From positions 18,440,273-18,504,272 of the forward strand of contig OX104112.1 of the NCBI GenBank assembly GCA_944474755.1: DNA of 64,000 bases, read 5' to 3'. This DNA comes from Limnoperna fortunei. Its lineage: Eukaryota > Mollusca > Bivalvia > Mytilida > Modiolidae. Positions 35,301 to 43,400 of the stretch are shown piece after piece. Each line of letters starts with the position of its first letter. Within the stretch, counting starts at the first letter, position 1. The position numbers and the translations under genes were made by a program. The notes beneath the pieces are model-generated. The model had not been told where the DNA came from, made no database searches, and saw only the letters and a list, made by a program, of their open reading frames with translations.

Positions 35301-36733
35301 ATATAACCGCACTTCAAGTAGGATATAAAAAAACCCAAAGAAATACATGAACATAAATGTACAAAGAGTTAACGTTAGTTGGGTTTAGTAAATTATCCTA
35401 ATAAGTTTCGCCCAAGAAGAATAGTTCATTATTATATAGCCGATTTGAATAATATTCTGGAGAGAGAGGCATAATACGTACATTAAAAAATAATAATTTT
35501 ATTGAATAGAGAAAAGTTAGGTTGAAATATCCCGCAGACCTACTCGTGGAAAGTCAAATACCGGTAGTCTGTCTTAAAGTGTGGTGTCATTACATGCACA
35601 CTTAACGTACTGTGGAGAATTTTTTTTATATAAAACCATCGACCTTGGGAAGTGACCTTGGGAAGTGACCTTGGGCAGGTAACTGACAAACCTAATTACA
35701 TTCCGCTTTTTTATATTTATATTTTACCACATGGACTTGCTTCTCTCTATCAATATTTTGTTAGAGTGAAAAAAAAACACAAGGGATCGAGATACTAATT
35801 TCACCTCCACCCTTTTCTTTAATTCTATTTTCTGTTATTAAATCATTCATCTCAAACATTTTTCTTTGTAATTCGCTTCATTGATGATTTGTCTTTCCAA
35901 GACACCCAAATCTATCTCCATTCATGATTTAATTAAAAGAAAATGGGTGGTGAAATTGGTATCTCACTTTCTCTTCTGGTGTTTTTTTTTTCGTATGGCA
36001 CATTGACTCTAACAAAATATTGATAGAGGGGAGCAAGTCCCTGTGATTTTACATATTTATATTACATGTTTTATGTAGGAAGGCAATCGAATGAGTTGCG
36101 ACCGCCTTGTCGTTTAATGGCGGAGTGATCCACTACGGTTACGTTTTTGTTTTGAAAACTGATGTTTAAGAGACAGATACAAATGAAATAAAATTAAAAA
36201 AAAAGATTTCAATTATGGGAATTACAATTGTACATATCATTACATTATGAAAATAATATCGCTGATCATGAAAAGTGTCAATCATTTAAGAAAGAAAAGT
36301 TAAACTATTTTAAAAAACGGGTTCTGTTTACCATTTAACTTGAAGGGGGAGGTCTTGTGTTTTTTTTTTTTTGGTTTTTTTTTTCGTTTTTACATTTTTT
36401 TATTTTATTTTTTTTTGTAAATAACTACCCCTCCCCATTTTCAGAAATTTGAAGTGAAATCGATTGAGCGATTTTTCTTCTTCATCGAGTTTTTCAGAGT
36501 TTGATGTAAAGAATATCATAACCTAAGTTAAATTTATGAAAGTATAATGATAAAAATGTTAGATTTACTATTATTTGATTTTTTTCTTTGATTTTAGACA
36601 TACAATCTTTGCTTTTATCAACAAAATGAATCTTACCTGAGAATAATTCAGAAATTTGTTTCCCGTTGACCATCAAGCAAATGTCACTTGTCCCATATAG
36701 CAATTTTAATGACCATTCTTTACACTTTTGCAT
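23209..36733 (-). CDS. Spliced gene: ParB/sulfiredoxin-like domain protein (about 672 aa)
   Basis: Reconstructed from 13 exons with GT-AG borders; every junction phase matches, and the summed coding length (2019 nt) divides by three. Exons in transcript order: 36733-36637, 32778-32711, 30804-30674, 29028-28389, 27998-27759, 27342-27171, 26932-26870, 26513-26376, 25541-25467, 25321-25223, 24583-24530, 23724-23650, 23375-23209. Residues about 145-275 resemble a ParB N-terminal/sulfiredoxin fold: a YLDISNLKSPP strand, a RERNDYFVDTIAERM helix, YVIDGNHN near 213-219 where the family has DGNHR or GERR, and EEALILG near 250. A helical region follows to about 450. The tail is Ser-, Asp- and Arg-rich and probably disordered. 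A 12-nt microexon at 25389-25400 is possible. Function unknown: DNA or nucleotide binding, CTPase or nuclease activity would follow from the fold only. Start chosen at the only in-frame ATG of exon 1. Confidence 0.8.
23650..23724 (-). CDS. ParB-like gene exon 12 (75 nt, phase 1-1)
   Basis: Acceptor AATTTTCAG, donor GAAG|GTATGT. Encodes KRNAYSFTSDEAVDEASPLK and then SLKE. Confidence 0.72.
24530..24583 (-). CDS. ParB-like gene exon 11 (54 nt, phase 1-1)
   Basis: Acceptor AATTATTTTAG, donor AAAG|GTAATT. Encodes EKSEYSGNSSPSVTPQK. Very short, but phase and splice sites match both neighbours. Confidence 0.7.
25223..25321 (-). CDS. ParB-like gene exon 10 (99 nt, phase 1-1)
   Basis: Acceptor ACTTGTAG, donor CATG|GTAATG. 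Encodes GNANSDVEKARFAFVASCMD and then TPYAIAPRKRSH. It ends in a basic cluster, as exons 8 and 9 do. Confidence 0.75.
25467..25541 (-). CDS. ParB-like gene exon 9 (75 nt, phase 1-1)
   Basis: Acceptor CATTGTAG, donor AAAG|GTAAAA. Encodes GLNVEIKRSENTRRQDSLYP and then VTSKK. A 12-nt candidate microexon (25389-25400, RSK) follows after a 66-nt gap, with a weak acceptor. Confidence 0.72.
26376..26513 (-). CDS. ParB-like gene exon 8 (138 nt, phase 1-1)
   Basis: Acceptor ACATTGTAG, donor AGAG|GTAAAA. Encodes three acidic repeats with the core DVESR (VSVESDVESRSNDLDVESRG, then DDSDVESRS), ending in the basic PDTPRKTPKR. Probably disordered; the SP/TP sites suggest possible phosphorylation (inference). 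Confidence 0.78.
26870..26932 (-). CDS. ParB-like gene exon 7 (63 nt, phase 1-1)
   Basis: Acceptor CATTGTAG, donor GAAG|GTATTT. Encodes AKTDTQTHRRQDTSDVSILE. It shares CGCAGACAAGAC in the exon and CTACAATGATATAAC (plus strand) across the intron border with exon 9, which points to exon duplication. Confidence 0.72.
27171..27342 (-). CDS. ParB-like gene exon 6 (172 nt)
   Basis: Acceptor TATTTGTTTCAG, donor TTTTTG|GTAATT; phase 0 in, phase 1 out. Encodes FKKRSTVQISFNHMNSKAD, then NERKILQDCVCFAFTSGD, then IVQTLSSTELESLVF. This is the last exon of the ordered core; all later exons are phase-1 tail modules. Confidence 0.8.
27759..27998 (-). CDS. ParB-like gene exon 5 (240 nt)
   Basis: Acceptor TTCTCTTACAG, donor GAT|GTAAGT, phase 0 at both ends, 80 codons. 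Encodes KKEVDARAIIRLLATKLSSR, then LFSSICKNTNIKASRFECL, then DEEQMFRTLSILEKSGRTR. Predicted helical, with several Arg and Lys residues. It continues the domain of exon 4. Confidence 0.85.
28389..29028 (-). CDS. ParB-like gene exon 4, main domain exon (640 nt)
   Basis: Acceptor TTTTTATTGTAG, donor ACA|GTAAGT. Phase 2 in (CG + C makes Arg), phase 0 out. It holds most of the ParB-like domain: LDISNLKSPP, RERNDYFVDTIAERM, VPIYVIDGNHNIKAQ, VHVYCNLSPEEALILG, then a KFTDFEKVDLIHRYLY helix. The DGNHN motif keeps Asp, Gly, Asn and His but has Asn where ParB and sulfiredoxin relatives usually have Arg. It is the longest uninterrupted coding stretch of the gene. Confidence 0.85.
29138..29390. repeat. 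253-bp palindromic element in intron 3 of the ParB-like gene
   Basis: Two arms of about 120 bp are almost perfect complements, from AAGTGAATGTTTTTCAG on the left to CTGAAAAACATTCACTT on the right. The inner part pairs GAAACGGGTAGAAATGC with GCATTTCTCACCTGTTTC around a 13-nt loop. No protein. Near-perfect arms suggest a recent insertion. Confidence 0.88.
29469..29619. repeat. 151-bp palindromic element, second family
   Basis: AGGATTAAACACTAGGTTTT on the left pairs with AAAACACAGTGTTTAATCCT on the right, and GTGTAAACTCCGGCGACTC with GAGTCGCCGGAGTTTACAC inside; the centre is AAAGTCCGAAGGACTTT. It lies 80 bp after the 29138-29390 palindrome but is unrelated to it. Confidence 0.85.
30674..30804 (-). 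CDS. ParB-like gene exon 3 (131 nt)
   Basis: Phase 0 in, phase 2 out, donor CCG|GTAAG. Encodes VTVDGDVEVPLSCKKLVPF and then GWHICDKETILEFWGLVNGE. The acceptor (TTTTTAAAG) is weak, but its phase joins exon 2 in frame (RVK to VTV). The motif-rich WHICDKETILEFWG segment is unassigned. Confidence 0.72.
31265..31353. repeat. Short palindromic element, 89 bp
   Basis: GGGGTATTTGCAAAAAAATACC pairs with GGTATTTTTGCCAATACCCC around a GC-richer centre containing GTGCCCGCAGGGC. In intron 2 of the ParB-like gene. Confidence 0.72.
31600..32092 (+). pseudogene. LINE 3' end with zinc-knuckle remnant
   Basis: With a frameshift near 31685 the plus strand reads NHNLAIEKGRYLKNP, then MCSLQCG, then VEDEARFTLHCKTYESLRKT. 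That matches the C-terminal Cys/His motif of mollusc non-LTR elements (IEKGRY, CxxC, VEDExHFxxxC, LR). The segment ends near 32090 with repeated TTTGATTTGATATGA, a typical LINE 3' tail. Inserted in intron 2 of the ParB-like gene, antisense to it. Confidence 0.7.
32249..32352. repeat. 104-bp palindromic element
   Basis: GGGGTGTCGAATATCAATTT on the left pairs with AAATTGATATTCGTCACCCC on the right (one mismatch in that stretch); the inner stem pairs CGAATAACGC with GCGTTATTTG. No coding content. Confidence 0.82.
32711..32778 (-). CDS. ParB-like gene exon 2 (68 nt)
   Basis: Acceptor CTTTCTATAG, donor GTGAAG|GTATG; phase 1 in, phase 0 out. Encodes TNNEIKSSIVSC and then INDEKDRVK. Phases fit both neighbours. 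Confidence 0.7.
33180..34388 (-). mobile_element. 5'-truncated LINE (3' half of ORF2 and 3' UTR)
   Basis: A 253-codon minus-strand frame (33627-34388) carries post-RT motifs of jockey/CR1-type elements: RPLNCKWSTHIDNICKSAS, ILPLLEYACELWDGCS, EAARIVTGLPRFS, and FPSTVRLWNSLPLDQRELPT. The Cys motif SCACGCP is followed by an in-frame TAA; reading on gives EDSIHYFLECPLYDNIRNQF, so the copy is dead. The 3' tail near 33180 has TTTAAACTAAACTAAAACT and resembles the tail at 1705-1800. It lies in intron 1 of the ParB-like gene, same sense, and appears nested in another repeat (AGTCACACTACA near 33156, GTAGTCTGACTGC near 34932). Confidence 0.85.
34389..34935. repeat. GC-richer repeat block around the LINE
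   Basis: Rich in GTCCGTT, GCGTTT and CGTAC motifs, unlike the AT-rich surroundings. The right end GTAGTCTGACTGC is inversely similar to AGTCACACTAC left of the LINE (about 33158), consistent with one element split by the LINE. Confidence 0.5.
34940..35320 (-). repeat. Interspersed repeat (AGGAGTTTTGGATAAGAGAT type)
   Basis: Reverse-oriented relative of 62190-62370 and 56300-56480. Shared landmarks are a GGTGCACATCT segment, an AGGAGNNGNGGATAAGAGAT segment and ACGGAAGGACGGAA near the end. A short piece also lies at about 33105-33140. Confidence 0.65.
35713..36064. repeat. 352-bp palindromic element
   Basis: The outer arms pair AAAATATTGATAGAGGGGAGC with the complement near 35740, and AATTAAAAGAAAATGGGTGG (about 35929) with CCACCCTTTTCTTTAATT (about 35809). 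The arms are imperfect and the centre is AT-rich. It lies in intron 1 of the ParB-like gene. Confidence 0.75.
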
Positions 36734-36761
36734 GGTGTATATTTTATATGGAATTCGCGTT
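36637..36761 (-). CDS. ParB-like gene exon 1 (start codon or second exon)
   Basis: The donor after 36637 reads G|GTAAG (phase 1). An in-frame ATG at 36733-36731 lies in an ACCATG context and starts MQKCKEWSLKLLYG. A good acceptor (TTTTCCCTGCAG) ends at 36762, so this may instead be an internal phase-2 exon of 125 nt preceded by an unseen first exon. It encodes GTSDICLMVNGKQISELFSG. Confidence 0.65.
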
Positions 36762-37308
36762 CTGCAGGGAAAACTGAATGCATCTTGCTTTCTTATATAT
36801 GTTTTTCGGATCTCAATCAAAACCGAATGGGCGTGTTTTTACTAATTTGATTAAATTATATTTTGCTAAACACCGCTGAGTAAATGGTGAAATGACTTGG
36901 GAAGGTGTCAAGTTACACGCGTACGGAAACTGCACCAATTTTGACGGTATAACATTTTTTTCTTGTCTTTTGGCGGGGGGGGGGGGGGCGGTCATTGGTC
37001 ACGATTTTAAATAATATACAGTATAGACACAAGCATGACAGTTTTGACATCGATGAAGCTATTATATATATATTTTAAGTTAAAATTGTAATTGTATTTT
37101 AATACAATTAAACGTTAACGCTATGTTCATAAGTAATGATGATATGTTCTCTTTGTTTTTGTTTTTTTCACGGGTTTTGTCAGCAGTAGTGAGTCTTTAA
37201 ACCAAATTTGAAGAAAACATAAAATATTATATAAATGAGTTCCTTAACCGGGTCCTGAACACTGATTTAGTGAATCCACGAAACCGGAAGTGTACAAAAT
37301 AAAAAAAA
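36762..37308. promoter_or_regulatory. Intergenic region between divergent genes (candidate bidirectional promoter)
   Basis: About 575 bp separates the candidate start codons at 36733 (minus) and 37309 (plus). It contains a 14-nt G run (36974-36987), ATTATATATATATTTTAAG near 37061 and no open frame shared with either gene. Promoter function is inferred from position only. Confidence 0.45.
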
Positions 37309-37497
37309 ATGCTTTGTTTGAGGCGTTTCGTTCAAAGACGATCGTATTGTTTAAAACGTTCCCTATCTAATCATAGTAAAAAGGATAGTTTGTTTGATGC
37401 TTTGAATGAATGTAGGAGATTGAAATTTAAAGCACAACGTATAAAAATAATCCCTGGTCATTCATTTTCTGGTAGCAGTTCACACCAAATTTTTGGG
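37309..37497 (+). CDS. Nuclease-like gene exon 1 (63 codons)
   Basis: ATG at 37309, preceded by an A-run. Encodes a basic N-terminus (MLCLRRFVQRRSYCLKRSLS), then KKDSLFDALNECRRLKFKAQ, ending SSHQIFG. The frame continues 12 nt into the transposon end. GT at 37498 could serve as donor (GGG|GTAGTA). Confidence 0.68.
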
Positions 37498-40400
37498 GTA
37501 GTACTTAAATACGCCTGCATACGCCTGCCGTAATAGAAGTACTCCTGCAGAAAAAAAGTATACGCCTGCCATCATATTTATACATTATATTAATTTGTTA
37601 TGGTGTATTATGATGTAAAATTAGTTTTAGAATGAAAAATATGTATTTTTTTTAGTTTTCAATAAAAGTTTTGAGGAATAACAGGCCATTCATTGTAACG
37701 GTGAATTGACAACATGGTATAACGTGCAAGCGTAGTCTATTCAGAAAATAGGTTTGGTTAAAAGATGGAAATTGAATATCATCCGAAATATTAAAAATAT
37801 CAGGTTTAAATGATTTGGTACCCATGTTTCACTATATGAAATTGCAACTGTAGACCAAAGAATATGAACATGGTTTTTTGTTCTCTTAGAATTTCTAGGT
37901 GAAAATGTTCTATTTTCAAAACCACCATTAACTGCTGGATAAAGAGATCGAATTGATTTGCCAATGACATTTGAAGCAGCATGAATGACAAAAGCTCGAT
38001 GGGTGCAGTTAAAGGAACAGGCCTGCAATGATTCATCAACAGTATCACTAACAATTAACAGTCAGTCCGTCGTGTTTATGGTCGTCAATGTAAAAAGACC
38101 TATTCAAAATAATTTCAATAGATATACGGTACCTTAATTCAGTAGCTAATTTTTCAGTTTTTGAAATTCCAAGGGATATGGCATTAAAAAGACAATTGCC
38201 ATTCCCTGTTGTCTCCACTGGCCAAAAAATCCGAATTGTTACCCAAAAGAGTGGTCGCTATACTGTCAGAGATCCTAATTATTCTAATTAAATCAAATTC
38301 CTTTGAAGTTGAAATTATCTCACTTCTGAACATAAATCATAACCTGTCATTTTAATTGGATTAATTGGATTAGCGGTAATTTAACAATTGTTAATTATGG
38401 TGTGTAAAAATATAGCATGACTTGATGATTGGATTACATTTCTTACACATTAATGTAAATCAGTCAACTTGGATTTAGCATTGGGGTAAGTTCAATTTTA
38501 TATATTCTGTATATATATTATGTTGCTTAATTGTTACAAAAGTAAATTTTCATATTATTGATGTACTTGCACATTAAATACATTTCTATCGCCATTTCAT
38601 ATAGATACGAATTCGTAACTCTTGTAAACCATAAGTCGGAAGACTTTATGACATTTTTATTCCAATAAAAGTAAATTATTATACAATAAATGAATTAATA
38701 AATAAATAGTCAAAATGTGGGATTGCATAAACTTATTTGATGTAAGATATTTTGTTCAGTGCACATGCGTATACGCGCGTCCATACGGACATGACTTAAC
38801 ATAAGGTATTCGCTTAAAAAAAAGATAATAAATAAATAAAATACACTTTTTAAGGTTCAAACTGATTTGTTTTACTATTTAAAGTTATTTCTTGGTGAAA
38901 TATAAGTCACAAATAGTGGCAGGCGTACACTTTTTTTACTGCAGGCGTACATTTATTACGGCAGGCGTATGCAGGCGTATTTAAGTAGGACCGAAATTTT
39001 TGATTTAGCAGATGACCAAGGCCATTTTCAGGATTCAAGAAACCGAGATAACATGAATCTAAGATTATATCACTATGTTGTGAAATTTGATGTTTTATTT
39101 CGATCAGGATTTAGAATTATCAACAACTATCTTACTGACAAATCAAAAGTTGATGATAGCAGCTATCTTGCCATAGGCTCATTGTTGACTTATCTGAATC
39201 GTTTAGGTCAGTAAATTTAAATTAAAATGTACAATGTATAAGGATGGCCACTTTTCATGTTTTTGAATTTCAATCAGATATAGGAACTCCTGTTGACTTA
39301 ACCTTTAAATTATATATTTAAATTATGAAGAATTTTGCACACTGACCGCTACTTTTTATTGATGACCAGTACAATATGTACATTGTACTAAAGACGTGCA
39401 CGTATGAGTCCCTCACTGTCTCACCTTTCAGTGGTAGTAAAATAAATATCATTATTGTTTTTCCTTGTACAAGGAACATATTAAAGTTATTATTAAAAAC
39501 GTTAAGATTAATATCATGAAGATGATGATAAACTTTGATAAAGTAAAAATTTATCCCTTCCACAACATCTACAATGTACATGTATAAATTTATATTAAAT
39601 GTTTTAAATCTGAAATGCTTCAAAACCCCTTATTCCACAATCACTGAACCATGGGGTTGATATAATAAACAATTAATGTATTATAATGATTTTTATACAT
39701 ACATCGTGTACAGACCTGTATGTATTATAAAGGGCAGCCAAGGGACGACAAAATCATGCCCTTTATATAAAGGTTCATTTTGGTTGCACTTTAAGGCAGG
39801 TTTGACTGTACAAGATTGTAAATGTACATTGTAATTTTTTCATGGAAAAGTTACTTTTAATAAAACTAATCCCTTTTAAACAATGATGGGATGGAATCAA
39901 AATAATCAGGGCAAAACTGCTTTGACATATCATCTCCCTTTTCAATCCACCATCAATTTGATGGGAAAGGTAGAATTTGTAAGAATTATGACCAGTAAGC
40001 AGCTGGGTTCAAAATTTATACTTTAATTTGAAATCTCGTGTAGATTTTTCTATACTTCATTTATGTTGATCATTTAGAAGAATTGTTAACATGTTAAAAA
40101 AGCAATTTCATAACTATTCCTAATCATGCTAATTGTACAAATGTACAGGTTGAGCAAAGAAAACATGTTTCTAACAATTTTTAAAACTGTGTTTTGTTTT
40201 GTTGATAAATTGTCATTGTGTAACTTTGATTACTTGATTTCACTTATGCATGCATCGATGCTTTGAAAATTTACTGTACATTTTGTACATACATTTTACC
40301 CATGTAAATTTATATATATTTCATTATGAACTCATTACACTGTACAATAAATAGAGTCCACTTATTTTGATTCTTTCACATAATCAATTTGGTTACATTT

Positions 40401-43400
40401 TTGCTCTAAAGTATGTATGTGTTTTGGTTTCAGATTTACACCAAGAAAGCCTCCAAACATTGACAGATATGGGATCTTCAAGCTTAACAGAGACTGAAAC
40501 GGCTATTATTCTTGCAGTACACTTGTTTTCTAAGCTGTCAATTGATGATTGTACACCATCTTATATGGTGTCAAATGAAATGCCAAACAAGTATAAAAGA
40601 TGTCCTTGTGACAATGAAAATTGTAAGCACGACGTAATCTATGGAAATACCTTTATTGGTAAGTTTTTAAAATACATACATATTATGCACAAACATGACA
40701 AAAGAAGCATGAGTTTTATGGCAAATGAATATCGTAAGTCCGAAAAAGCCAAGACAAAATTGATCAACATTAAATCATCACAAAACATACAAAAATCACA
40801 TACATGTACTGAAAACTTAGAATTTATCATGAAAGGATTACTTTTGCGAAATTTGCGAGTTCAAAATATCTTTGAAAATATCTCCCAATGCCAATGGAAT
40901 GGTTTATTCTTTAAGCATTGTTATGCAAAGAATATACATGTAAATACATTTTGTAATCAGAACAAACACAAATTTTTCCCTCAAGCGAAAGTTTACATTG
41001 GAATCAAGATGAAAAATCACCCCAAAAAATTTACAGGTTTACAGTCAGTCAGAGATCCCACTTATACAAGTAAACAGAATTTTACTTCTTAAAGTAATTA
41101 CAAATTTACAATGTACTTGTTAGAGTAAAGTATTTTCCACTGAACAAACGTTTACCTTTACAAGTAAATTTGAAAAAACTTTTAGCTCATTTTACTTGTT
41201 ACACAATAATTTTACAATCAAACAGACAATTTTCTTGAAATTTTTACACCATCTGCTCTATGATCTATTAAAAATTACTGATGGGCACAGCTGTCTTTGT
41301 GGTGCACATGGCCTTTGAAAATTGCCCCGTTGGGACAATTAATTGTTCATTATCTCTCATTTAACTTGAGTAAACAGATTGTCTCACTAATGAGACAGCG
41401 TGGTACCTATTTTTAGCTGGTTGCGATATCCTTATCTCAACCCGTGGGTGAGATAAGAATTTCACGCTCCTTTTCCGGTAAAAATGTATTGTGACGTCAA
41501 TTGTCGGTTCAGCAATAAAAATTAGAAAATATTTGCTTTAGTTGTGTTGGTTTATTATGCCTTTTTCAATATTAACATGAAAACAACATATCTGAGCTTC
41601 CATGACCCAATTTTTTGCCACAATATGATAGCGGTAAACATCAAAACAAACAAGGTGACGCAACATGTGTACACTGGAGATTACGTCCAGGGTAGATAAC
41701 TCTATATGTTGTCATCTTAACGGGATTTTTTTTAATGAATTAGTGAGAAAAAGAATCAAACACCGGTGGTTGGGCAAGACCGGAAAATCTCAGACACCCA
41801 CGTGAAAGATTTCTTTTGGTCTCCAACTCGGCATAGCCTCATTTGAGACAAGAAATCTTTTCACTTGGATGTCTGAGATTTTCCCGTCTTGCCCTCCCAC
41901 CGGTGTTAGATCCTATATATCTCAGTCTAATGAAGGTAGGTGATACTATTAGCCATATAAATAATCATGAACTAAATTAAATTTCATGGATAGAATGATT
42001 TTATGTGAATTTACTTGTACATGTTCAAGTAAATTCATACAAATGACAAAAAGGGAGACAATTTTAACTGCTAAAAATTTACTTATACAAGTTAAAATTG
42101 GTTTACTTGTACAAGTTGGATCTCTGACTGACAGTATTACAACCAAACCCTTATCAGCAACATGAACTCAGGTGCCCTGGAAGAGTGAGCAGTTCCTGCT
42201 TCTATAGCACACCCCTTACATTGCAAAAGGTTGATTTGGTGTGGGTCAAATCAATACTAAACATCTACAAGTACAAAATGTATGTCATTCATGTACCAAC
42301 ATCTGTGCTCATATGAGAGATCTACATGTACATGTACTATCACATTAAGTCTTCCCTAAAATTTATGTTTCCATTTTTGATCGCTTTAAAAAAACATTGC
42401 TAAAAATAGAACATAAGGTAATATGATGTTGAATAGCCTAAGCTCAGATCAGAAACTGTAACAGATAGGAAGAATCTGATGTATCTATGGTTATTATGAA
42501 TAAAAGTTCTATTCAAGTTTCCATTGAGTCAAAGTGGTCAGATGACCCTTTTTAGCGGTTATGTCCATTTTCTTGTAAAACTTTTTTTAGCTCACCTGGA
42601 CAGAAGGTGTTTGTTTGTTCCCACAATAACTTTTGTTCTGGTGAACTAAATGCTGTGGAATTTTATTTTAATGTTTTATACCATAATAGGATGAATGGGA
42701 TTGATTTAAGGGATCTCCCCTTTATTTGTTTAGAAATTAGGGGCGCAAAAGGGGCCAAAAATTCAAATATTTTATCTTTTATTTGTGGTCTGATTTTCAA
42801 AATCTTTTTTTCTTTGGAATCCTTGTGAAAATCTGTGCTTGCATTTTTCAATCAGATTTGCAATATCTCGTACCGTTTTCGAGAAATTATGGGTCAAAGG
42901 GGCCAAAAACGCCAAGTATAAGAGTTTGTGTGGACAAATGGTTTTATGCAAGAAATTTAGTTGTAGTGGGCCAGCCAATGTTACTAGCTACTAAAGGAAG
43001 CTTCCTCTTGCATTTGGGGATTGTGGTCCTTACCGTGTTAGAGAAAAATGGGCCAAAAGGGGTAAAATGGATGTTAAACGCTTATTTTTCATTTGATTTT
43101 GACCAAAAAAATGTCATTGTATTCATAAAAAACTTCTGTCAACTAAATGTATCAATGGTTTTTGTCTCGCCTGCAAAGCAGAGCAGGACATAGGTGTTAC
43201 TTTACCGGTGGCGTTAACTTTTGTGTAAAGGTTTTATGAGCACCTCCATATCTCAACAACTATAAGTCCTGGGTTGATGAAACTTCTTATGCATATGCCC
43301 CAGTAGTAGCTTAGCACGGTTGCATCCCCATCTGTTGACCTTGACCTTGATTTTTCGGTTGGGTGACTTAGACAATTTTCAATACATATAAGAACAATGT

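Larger units (their letters stand above)
41042..42134. mobile_element. TA-flanked MITE, 1.09 kb, with inverted ends
   Basis: The left end CAGTCAGTCAGAGATCC continues with ACTT-TACAAGTAAAC; the right end is its complement with one mismatch in the first 17 bp. TA flanks both ends (41040-41041 and 42135-42136), as in Tc1/mariner-type insertions. No transposase. It contains a second element (41759-41907), in intron 3 of the nuclease-like gene. Confidence 0.82.

Noticed and set aside
37741..38054. Minus-strand frames as exons of the ParB-like gene
   Set aside because: They lie inside the inverted-end transposon, are broken by frameshifts and belong to an OTU/vertnin-like fragment.
40659..41092. 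Continuation of exon 3 frame past 40658 as coding
   Set aside because: A good GTAAGT donor ends the exon in the phase required by exon 4, and the continuation runs into an inverted-repeat element.
42607..43193. Open frames of 73 and 136 codons
   Set aside because: They follow the GGGGCCAAAA repeat and overlap the next element; both strands are open by composition.
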